64,000 nt of DNA from Anastrepha obliqua (lineage: Eukaryota > Arthropoda > Insecta > Diptera > Tephritidae): NCBI RefSeq assembly GCF_027943255.1, contig NC_072896.1:118699879-118763878 (forward strand), given 5' to 3'. A program made the position numbers and the translations under genes. Every line of letters begins with the position of its first letter. The stretch's first letter is position 1. The notes under the pieces are model-generated. The model saw nothing but the letters and a program-made list of their open reading frames with translations. It did no database searches and had not been told where the DNA came from. Positions 56,485 to 64,000 of the stretch are shown here, piece by piece.

Positions 56485-57040
56485 AAGGGTTTTTTCAGTA
56501 ACAGATGTTACAGGTGAGTGGATTTCGCTATCGAGAGATGATTAACGATTTTTTATGGCCGGAATTGGATGGTATTGATCTGGTCAACGTTTATTTTCAA
56601 ACAAGATGGCGCTACGTGCCACACAAGCAACGAAGCCATTGATCTTTTACGTGAAAAGTTTCCGGACCGTGTTATCTCTCGAAGAGGTGATCACAATTGG
56701 CCACCGAGGTCTTGTGATTTAACACCTTGTGACTTTTTTCTTTGGGGCTACGGGAAAGAGAAGGTCTACGCCAACATCACAGGGTCGATTCAAGACGATT
56801 CAAAGATGGAAATCGTGGGGCTATCGAGGACAAAGGGCAGCAACTTTCCAATTCCGTTGTGGAAAATTTCATGAAAAGGATATTGTCTTGTAAGCGTGGT
56901 TGGTGGTCATTCGCCTGATGTTATTTTCCACTATGAACGGCATACCTTCCTCTTTGTAATAAAATAAACATCAGATCATTTATATTAAAAAGTAGCATTT
57001 TTCTTTGAATATCAAAATAACACCTCTTATTGGAAAACCC
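56485..57040 (+). mobile_element. DD41D (rosa-like) mariner remnant
   Basis: The left end 'AAGGGTTTTTTCAGTAACAG' with 'ATGTTA' after TA (56483-56484), and the right end on the complement 'GGGTTTTCCAATAAGAGGTG' with 'TTATTTTG' after TA (57041-57042), are related inverted repeats. The 556 bases keep the second half of the catalytic domain only. The element lies between copies b and c of repeat R53. Confidence 0.7.
56569..56878 (+). pseudogene. Mariner-like transposase fragment with DD41D spacing
   Basis: The frame has 'FKQDGATCHTSNEAIDLL' (second Asp at residue 13), 'FPDRVISRRGDHNWPPRS', 'CDLTPCDFFLWGYGKEKVYA' (third Asp at residue 55). Forty-one residues lie between the two acids. This spacing is that of the DD41D group, first described for the rosa element of Ceratitis. 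After 'NITGSIQ' the frame decays; in another frame 'VVENFMKRI'-like coding is seen at about 56860-56880. The first catalytic Asp and the DNA-binding region are deleted. Confidence 0.8.
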
Positions 57041-57125
57041 TATACTAAATAACGGTCTCAGAAGAACTAAAAACCGAGCTGGGCTTTTTAAACGTATGCT
57101 AAATTTGGACGCACAGAACACACAC

Positions 57126-57205
57126 AGCCAATAATGATAGATTACAAGATTTGAACATCCGAAGCAGAATTGTAAGAGTAACTTTGGCTTTTACGTAATC
57201 GGATA
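57126..57205 (+). repeat. Dispersed repeat 'R53', partial left end
   Basis: 'aatgatagattacaagattt', then 'gcagaattgtaagagtaact' and 'ttggctttta' match the first 80 bases of copy c, which starts about 120 bases further on. Confidence 0.6.
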
Positions 57206-57245
57206 CTTTACAGCACTTTTTTCACTAGTATCCTCATGCTCCCAG

Positions 57246-57548
57246 GATGCTAGATTACCAGATTTGGACAACCTGCTATGGTGAAAAACAAAATTGTATG
57301 AGTAACTTCGGCTGCCATGTCAACGCGTACGCGGCAACAGAATTCTGCCAGCTCATTCCACACACTCGTCCAATCAGTCGTTGTTCAGATGGCAACGAAG
57401 TAACATAAACGGAGGCTGTGTAGATTTTTTCACAATCTCAGTTTTTTTGTAAACAAATCGCTATCACGACTCGTGTGACGTTAGCCAATCAGCTGATTCT
57501 TTAAAATTCGCTGAGAGCTGGTTAACGGTCTGATCTTGGTTACACCTT
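57246..57548 (+). repeat. Dispersed repeat 'R53', copy c (reference copy)
   Basis: From 'gatgctagattaccagattt' through 'taacttcggctgccatg', 'cgtccaatcagtcgttgttc', 'aagtaacataaacggaggct', 'acaatctcagtttttttgta', 'acgttagccaatcagctgat' and 'tctttaaaattcgctgagag' to 'ggttaacggtctgatcttgg'. Here the TTAA in 'tctTTAAaatt' occurs once: this is the unfilled form of the site that carries the 730-base element in copy a. Confidence 0.85.
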
Positions 57549-57559
57549 CTGATTTATTT

Positions 57560-59680
57560 CCACAATGAATTCTTCCAACCAGTCGTTGTTCACATGACAG
57601 CGAAGTGGGCAAAGGCTGCGTTGGATTATTCCTACATGGCCAGTTTTTGCCGGCCGCTGTCATATGAGTTTAAAAATTCGCGTGCTGCTTCTTTTTTCTT
57701 AATAGGGCAAACATAGTGTGACTGCACACAAAAATTTAGTAAACCAGGGGGTTTGCCATAATCTTTACCCCTCTTGATAAAAATCGTGAGCAAAAAATAA
57801 GGAAAGGTTTTTGACCTTTTCGGCTACATATGCAGATTTCGGAAATGAGTGCAAAACTGAAGAATGAGTTGGAAAAACGGAAAACATTAAGGGCAAACAA
57901 CAACAAAAATGAAATATATTTCGGCTTTTTATTTGGCAAATGACAAAAAATAAATTATGCAATTAATAAAAAAAGAAAGAAAACCTCAAATACAAAAAAT
58001 GGCAAGCACAAAAATGGCGCACAGCAGGATAGCCGTGCAAACTTCTTGCATACCAAAAGGAAAGTTCCTAACTTAGTTTTAGCACGCAGGTCTCCTGGGA
58101 AGTTTATTGCTTCAAACACCATTTTTCGTGCCACCAATTTTTATTTGGAGTTTAAGGAGTAATGGGACCAGTAATATTTGCATGCAAGGATGAAATTTTC
58201 TACTTTTTAATTCTATATTCGGAATTTAGGTGTTTGGTAGGTGAGTAACTGCAGGCACCACTAAAACTTTTTATCGCCAAATGACGCATTTCGTGTTGAT
58301 GTGGGCGAGAGTTTTCTTTTTGGTGAAACAAAAAAGACGGAGTGTTTGCAGAGGAGTCATTAGGGTGCCTGTTAACTTTACGATTCTTCCGAGTTGGTGT
58401 TCCTGTGTGATGATTTTGGAGCCTTATCTTGGTACTAAACAACCAAGTACCAAGAGAAATGGGCAAGCAGCAGCCTGGCTAAAAGAATCGGTGATTCTAA
58501 GGGCATAGTGGAACTTTACCCAGCGCAGTCTAACGCATAACTGTACATCAATGTCACACAAATGAACGAAAATGAAGCACAGAAACCTCCTAAAATGATT
58601 TATTTCCTACTGTTATAATTACAACAAAAAATGCAATACGACGACAGTTAAAACTCAACGAACCGCAGCAGTGTGCGTGTGAGTGCATTCAGCTTGACAG
58701 CTGAGAGCGGTAGTGCAACCGCAGTGGCATGTGGAAAGTGGCATGAGTAGCGGTATGATAAAACAGTATATGCCCGCACGCAATAAAATTAAAACAAAAA
58801 AACTAATTTAGTGAAAATAAAAACCCAAATGTAAAACAAAAGAATTGAAAAAAAGATTGATTAAAGCAGAAAAACAGAAAGATGCCTGCTGACAAAAAAG
58901 CGCACGTGGAAACATTTTGCTGCAACTTTGCAGCAACACAAACACGGTGGCTCAGAGGATTCACGCTTTGACACGCACGCACATGCAGCAATCAACTTAC
59001 AATGCAATGCTTTACCACCAACACCAAATGCAGCAACTGGCAAGTGGCATTTAAGGTGTTTTAATGCGAGTGCCCTAAAGCCCCTTTTGAGAGGCGCTCA
59101 TTTAACGGGTCGACAATTGTTGACGACGTCGGTGTTGGATGAGTGGTTGGTTACACGTGCGTTGACACATTTTTCCACACAAACACCGCTGAATACTGAG
59201 GCGAACTTAGCTGCGAAACTCGACTGCAAGCCCAAATAGTAAAGAGACTAAGAATGTGTTTTGTAATGTGGGCAGAGAGTGGAATTTTCTTTATTTAGAT
59301 TTTTCTGTAAAATGGCGGCTTTCTGAACACGTTCACAACGCTTTATGGGTAAAGAACTTCGTTGACAGCGCTTGCTTTGGTTGTTGGGTAGCTTAAAGGT
59401 CTGCGCTTTTTGTTTTATTTCGGCTTTACAACACTTTCGTCTTTTCCCCCGATTATTTCTCACACTCTTTTGCGCACACGTGCATCACTACGTCCAAGGC
59501 GCGTACGCATGAAGTTCTAAATTATGGTGAGTTCTATAGCCTGAACTAAATAAATAACCAAAAGCGTTTAGCATGCAGAGTGGAAGCGCCAGTTTATCTT
59601 AGCAGCTATTCCTACGCGTAAGCACCCTCAATTTCTTTGCTCCTCTCTTGGTAGGCACAAAGAGGCCTTCACGCAACACG
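57560..59680. other. No gene recognised
   Basis: A further fragment of repeat R53 at 57570-57620 ('cttccaaccagtcgttgttc') is the only assignable piece. The remainder is unassigned. Frames at 58200-59240 overlap on both strands and have no domain. Confidence 0.4.
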
Positions 59681-59689
59681 GCGATGAAA

Positions 59690-60055
59690 AATAAAGAAAA
59701 TTGTGAGAGAAACTTCGGCTGCTCCGTCACCAGGTACTCGTCAGCAGAATTCTGCGCACTCATTTCAAGGATGATAGATTAACTACATTTGCTCTTTAAC
59801 TATGGGGAAAAAGAATATTGTGAGGGGAACTTTGACTGCCCCGTAACTTGAGAGATTCGGCATTCTGCCCACTCATTTCACATGTATTCACACACTCGTC
59901 CAATCAGTCGTTGTTCAGACGGCAACGAACTATCATTGGTTGATTTTTGTGTTGACATCAGCAACACAATCTCAGCTTTTTTGTAAACACATCCCATGTG
60001 AGGTCAGCCCATCAGCTGATTCTTTCTAATTCGCTGAGAGCCAATCTGATACATC
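59690..60055 (+). repeat. Dispersed repeat 'R53', copy d with a partial lead-in
   Basis: A partial left piece at 59690-59765 ('aacttcggctgctccgtcac', 'cagcagaattctgcgcactc') precedes a longer copy: 'gatgatagattaactaca', 'cacactcgtccaatcagtcg', 'gttcagacggcaacgaact', 'cagcccatcagctgattctt', 'attcgctgagagccaatc'. It is truncated at the end compared with copy c. Confidence 0.75.
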
Positions 60056-60077
60056 TTCTCATTTTTTTTAACCATGA

Positions 60078-60285
60078 ATTCTTCCAACTAATCATTGCTC
60101 AGACATCAATGAAGTATTATGAACAGAGGCTGTGCTGTGTTGATTTTTTTTCATGTATCACCAACACAATCTCAGTTTTTTGTAAACAAAACGCTGTCAT
60201 GACCCCTGTGACGTTAGCCAATCAGCTGAGTCTTGCAAATCCGCTGAGAGCTGGTTAACGGTCTAAACTTGACCACACCTCTTTT
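60078..60285 (+). repeat. Dispersed repeat 'R53', copy e
   Basis: 'caactaatcattgctcagac', 'aacagaggctgtgctg', 'aacacaatctcagttttttg', 'gtgacgttagccaatcagct', 'atccgctgagagctggttaa'. It is the right half of the family and lies head-to-tail with copy d. Confidence 0.75.
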
Positions 60286-60289
60286 CACC

Positions 60290-61340
60290 ACAAAATCTTT
60301 TCACCATGAGTAGTGAGTCAGACTTACCTTGGGTTACTTTTGCAATTGGCGCTGGAGTATATTCCATTCCCTCCCACCCAACAAGCTGCCCCATTTTTTC
60401 TTTTTATTTCTTCAATTTCTGTTGCGGTTTCTGCACTCCTCCAACAATTTGCGCTGCATTAGTTCGTTTTGTAGTGAGTTTATTACTTCGCTACAATTTT
60501 TTTATTCACATTTTTTTGTTTTTCTTTTTTTGTTTTGTTTTTCATTTGTGAAGTTATATTTCATTTTTGTCATAGCTCTGGTGTTTGGTTATAAAAATAT
60601 TTGGCTTGTAGCACAAATTATATTATTTTTTCACATTCATTCACTCACAATTTTATTGCGCTAGCAGCTACTGCTCACGAGCGGCTTTTCCACATTATTT
60701 GCTTAGCTGCTTTGAGCGGCCTCTATTAGAAAGTGTTCAAAAAATTTCCTACAGCGAAAAACTTGATTTTTTTTGTTCGAGGTCTTCACCCTTTTCCTTG
60801 ATTCACTTGCTCACAACAAACCATTTGTTACTTTGTCAACAAAAGTTGGTTTATCTGCATGCCAACAACTACTGTAATTACCCTTTGTATTGTTGTTGTA
60901 TTGTTGCTGCAGTCAGGTTTTTTGTGGTTTTAAAAACTGTAACCGCAATTGTCTGCCCCGCAAAATCAATGTGGTTAGGCTGTTGTTGTTATTATTGTTG
61001 TTGTTGTTTATATGTTTGGTTAGCGCTAGTACAGCTCGTCTTGAAGGGGATTTATATTACTAGAATTACGAGTATCGTACCACCGCAGTTATGTCAAGAA
61101 ACTAGACTCGCTATTCTGCAATATTTTACCAACGAGAACTGGAAATATTTCACAAAAAATTTCATGTTGCTTTCACAATCAAAAGCTACTCATAAACTTG
61201 TGTAAATCACAAACTGACTTACTTAAAGGCGTCTTTATTGACAGAAATGTGAAATGTGAAAAAGGAATATGACTCATATTCCCTTAGAAGGAACGGGAAC
61301 ATTTTAAAAGAATTGATACAGAAAAATATACGAAGGACTC
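60290..61340. other. No gene recognised
   Basis: T-rich DNA with TTG triplets (60885-61015). Frames of 81-168 codons on the + strand are Phe/Cys/Leu-rich from base composition and have no domain. Confidence 0.4.
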
Positions 61341-61344
61341 AGAA

Positions 61345-61650
61345 AATCCTTTGGACTCCTCGCTATTCAATTTCCAAACTCGTACCGGTCACTGGACGAT
61401 CGGCACACACGCGGAAAAGCTAGGGTTATCATTTAACCCCCATTGCAGGAGCTGTGGGGATCTTTCAGAGAAGGAGACTGTTGATCACTTTCTCTGTAAA
61501 TGTCCGGGTTTGGCAACTAGACGATTAAGGTCACCGAGTGCTCCTTTCTTCGACAGCCTGGGCAGTGCGTCAACCTAAATCCCTTCAATTTTCTCCATTA
61601 CACCAACAGCTCTGGCTGGCTGTAGATATCTGCCTGTTGCCCAGACTGGC
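61345..61650 (+). pseudogene. LINE ORF2 C-terminal fragment with CCHC knuckle
   Basis: The + frame reads 'RTGHWTIGTHAEKLGL', then 'CRSCGDLSEKETVDHFLCKC' (C-x2-C-x9-H-x4-C), then 'PGLATRRLRS'. This is the end of an RNase H-type LINE reading frame. It is only distantly like the three others in the window (15.2, 27.6 and 47.9 kb), so it is another family. There is a stop at 61576-61578. The upstream part is absent. Confidence 0.7.
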
Positions 61651-61789
61651 ACTTCAACCATTTCATCTACCTACCTAGAAAAACACCACTTGAAAAGTTA
61701 TAAAATCTTAAGTAAAGTGAAAAGATATGTTCTCTAAACTACCTCAGTTCTCTCTCTACTCATTCTCACTGCTCTAGAAATCGCACACG

Positions 61790-61915
61790 ACAGTATCTGA
61801 ATTCCTACAACAGTCGGTTCTACGTTACTGGAACAACCCGGATCCAGCTAACGACTGTCCCACCTGCAGCAGGGAATGTTTAAGCTGAAACAACAAAAAA
61901 ACAAAAACAACAATA
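61790..61915 (-). repeat. Dispersed repeat with TTG-rich lead, copy 1
   Basis: On the minus strand it begins with a TTGTTG-type tract, then 'cttaaacattccctgctgca', 'gggacagtcgttagctggat', 'ccgggttgttccagtaacgt' and 'agaaccgactgttgtaggaa'. The copy at 63305-63400 has the same beginning ('ttgttgttgtagcagcataa', 'acattcccc'). Confidence 0.6.
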
Positions 61916-62156
61916 GTGTCTGGACATGTTGAGCTTGAGACTATCCAGCGTTGGATACAGCAAATATCCATTCATATGATTTAATAAAAAATTATCTTTA
62001 TTTACGTTAAGGGAAGGAAAGCAAATTCAAATGGGCCAGCTACTTTGAGTGCAGCTTCCGTACCGTCTGAGAGGATTGCAAAGCCATTAGCCGGGTGGTG
62101 TCTCTACTAGTAGCATGGACTTCTTAATAGACTCGCCACCTTAGGGTTCATCATCA

Positions 62157-62456
62157 TTATAATCGGTTCCTGTTTCTCGCATCGGAGGATAGCACCTCAA
62201 TAAAAGACCTCCATCTGGTTTTGCTTTTTGCAAGAAGCTTAGTTTCATTCCAAATATTTTCTAACGATTCAACTTCTTTCTGAATCGTATGCAGCCACGA
62301 TATTTTTGGACGACCAAACTTGCGAGACTTGACGACAGATTTCATTTGCGTGTGCCCAAACCACCTCAACTTGCTCAGTTTTATCAAATTTGCTACCGAT
62401 TGAATTTTGCATCCCTCGTACCGATCATCGTTACTTACTATATAGTGTGGCACCAC
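62157..62456 (-). pseudogene. Non-LTR retrotransposon C-terminal fragment
   Basis: The minus-strand frame of 99 codons reads 'NLIKLSKLRWFGHTQMK', 'RKFGRPKISWLHTIQKEVESL' and 'LLAKSKTRWRSFIEVL'. It follows the pattern 'LRW.GH...M', 'RGRP...W', 'A.DR..WR' that ends RTE-like reverse transcriptase proteins, as at 9.3-9.5 kb. It is distinct from that family. The reverse transcriptase core is not found. Confidence 0.6.
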
Positions 62457-62699
62457 TAGATCTTTAATATCCTGTTTGGAATTTTGCTCTCAATTCAATT
62501 GTGTGTGAGCCAATTTTGCGATCCATGCGAGAGAACGCCGTTCCCTTTTCTTATTCTGGCGATAGCGTCTAAATCTAACCTTGCGATCAGAGCCAGCGGG
62601 CATTGTATTACTTGAGACGAAACTCTCAACAGCTCATATACAAAACAATTTCCATACGTCTGTTAAGAATTACGCGTTATTTAAGATTCTCTGCGCACA

Positions 62700-62860
62700 T
62701 TTTTTTATTGCCATTTCTTAGTTGTTGTTTTTGTTGTAGCAATTCGTCAAGCCCTGACGGTGCATCATCGTTTATCTCATCTAAAGGTAGGCTGTTTCGA
62801 AGGGGTGGGTGGTCCAAAGAGAGAGGGGTGTTAGGCACTCCAATGGTACCCGATTTGACA
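62700..62860 (+). repeat. Dispersed repeat with TTG-rich lead, related family
   Basis: 'ttgttgtttttgttgtagca' is followed by 'tcatcgtttatctcatctaa', 'ggtaggctgtttcgaagggg' and 'tgggtggtccaaagaga'. The TTGTTG..GTAGCA lead is shared with 63305-63400, but the body differs. It has no coding potential worth naming. Confidence 0.4.
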
Positions 62861-63119
62861 TGACTGTCGCGCCCCAGTAAGCCAGTCCTGTCTAGTCACC
62901 CCTTGTATATCGCAATTTATTACTCGCTCATGATGCCTGGTCTATGTGTACTGTATGGCCCAGAAACACAACAGACGAAGGCAACATTAGATATGGCAGT
63001 ATTTGAAGTGTTCAACTGACTCATGCTGTACAATATACAGTTTTGACTATTTATTTGTTTCTTATTTAAATTTAATAAGTTTTTAATGAAAATATGTATC
63101 ATTGGCATACATAAATCGT

Positions 63120-63246
63120 AAGAATCTAAGTTTCAAACTGTGTATAAATTAAAATAAAAATTGTCAAATTTCCATCAAAATTTCCAACTTTTTATTCAGA
63201 ATTATTAGAAAATTTTCGAGTATACAGTTTTATAGTTTATTGAACT
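63120..63246 (+). repeat. Dispersed AT-rich repeat, copy E
   Basis: 'aagtttcaaactgtgtataa', 'ttgtcaaatttccatcaaaa', 'caactttttattcagaatta', 'tttcgagtatacagttttat', 'agtttattgaact'. It matches the left half of copies B and C. Confidence 0.55.
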
Positions 63247-63304
63247 AGCTGCAGAACTGAATTCGAATACGAATGGTTACTAAGCCTGAGAGTGAATTCG
63301 AAGC

Positions 63305-63400
63305 GGTTGTTGTTGTAGCAGCATAAACATTCCCCACTCCCCATACATGTACGGGGAATGCTGCTAAAGTGACAGTGGAAGGTCTCGGTCAAATTCGATT
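63305..63400 (+). repeat. Dispersed repeat with TTG-rich lead, copy 2
   Basis: It starts 'ttgttgttgtagcagcataa', then 'acattcccc', then a short palindrome around 'catacatgtac', 'ggggaatgctgct' and 'agtgacagtggaaggtctcg'. The paired 'attcccc' and 'ggggaat' can form a hairpin. Confidence 0.6.
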
Positions 63401-63429
63401 AAACCGTTACTGAGTTAGTCAAACAGAAA

Positions 63430-64000
63430 TAAGTAAAATATCTACTTTCTATAATAATTAAATACAAATCAAAACTATTTACTGCATTTCAAGTAATGCC
63501 CCAAAATACTTCAATGTTTCATTATTTCACGCAATATTTGTTCACAATTCAAAAATTCTTACACCCGGGCCAATCGCCTTTCATTCGCACTTAGGTCAAG
63601 TTCAAAGTTATGTGAAGGCAAAAATAAAACCAGATATATTAAAAGAAATTTCCAGCTAAATAAACAAATTTATGAACTCTTCCAGCCAACAACCTGACAT
63701 TCATACATTCACAGCTACTAAATACTGTAAATACCCAGTACATTTGCAAAGCAGTATTTTCGGCATCATTCATCAATAAATCGCCGCCATCGCCATTACC
63801 CGCCCTAGCCCAATCTAATCAGCCAAATAAACACTGGTCACTCACATAAGGCAACAACAACAACGCTGGGATTAATTTACTACAACATTTCATCAGTTTG
63901 GAAGATGGATGCTATGCAGACACTAGACATATACAAACATACATACATACATGAGTAAATTAGGTGAAATAAGCAAAATTGCCAAAGTGTTTATTTATGA
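63430..64000. other. No gene recognised
   Basis: AT-rich DNA with an ACAT tract at 63938-63953. No frame, RNA gene or repeat match seen. Confidence 0.45.

Noticed and set aside
1..64000. CRISPR array or bacterial-type operons
   Set aside because: No direct repeat with regular unique spacers exists, and gene density, introns and element types are those of an insect genome. The 40.3 kb satellite has irregular periods and related, not unique, spacers.

Overview
The window looks like nuclear DNA from a higher fly, most likely a tephritid fruit fly. It is AT-rich and almost free of protein-coding genes. It is crowded with decayed Tc1/mariner-type elements, RNase H-bearing and RTE-like non-LTR retrotransposon ends, a Helitron remnant and a tRNA-derived SINE whose sequence I associate with Tephritidae. 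Microsatellites of the ACAT, CAA and CAG kinds and a CAG/CAC-rich coding exon are typical of flies. The taxon call is inference from family resemblance; no search was run.

The only convincing host-gene piece is on the minus strand at 30112-31541. It is one exon bounded by a good splice acceptor and a consensus donor, encoding the first 414 residues of a low-complexity type II membrane protein that ends in one transmembrane segment. Its next exon should lie to the left and its 5' exon to the right, so much of the window is plausibly intron of this gene.

Layout. 1-5.4 kb: AT-rich low-complexity blocks with internal duplications and two copies of a dispersed AT-rich repeat. 6.0-6.7 kb: an element with an endonuclease-like fragment. 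8.8-9.6 kb: RTE-like 3' end. 12.0-12.5 kb: short mariner-derived element. 15.1-15.5 kb: LINE 3' end interrupted by a SINE. 15.6-16.9 kb: nearly complete but frameshifted mariner. 19.3-20.1 kb: internally deleted maT-like element. 21.1-21.4 kb: foldback repeat, followed by a SINE. 25.9-27.9 kb: LINE with RT and RNase H. 28.0-29.2 kb: second mariner. 30.1-31.5 kb: host exon. 31.7-32.4 kb: tandem duplication. 32.6-34.9 kb: Helitron remnant next to a full SINE. 35.3-35.8 kb: small TA-flanked element plus a duplicated end. 40.3-41.4 kb: local satellite. 43.9-48.1 kb: LINE fragments on both strands and a decayed transposase. 48.7-49.4 and 53.4-54.1 kb: two TTAA-flanked elements with G-run ends. 53.2-60.3 kb: cluster of one dispersed repeat, with a DD41D (rosa-like) remnant at 56.5 kb. 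61.3-63.4 kb: more LINE and dispersed-repeat fragments.

No transposase or reverse transcriptase here is intact, so nothing in the window appears able to move on its own. The strongest novel-looking items are the two TTAA-flanked elements, one of which has an unfilled paralogous site inside the same window, the foldback repeat at 21.1 kb, the satellite at 40.3 kb and the 53-60 kb repeat cluster.
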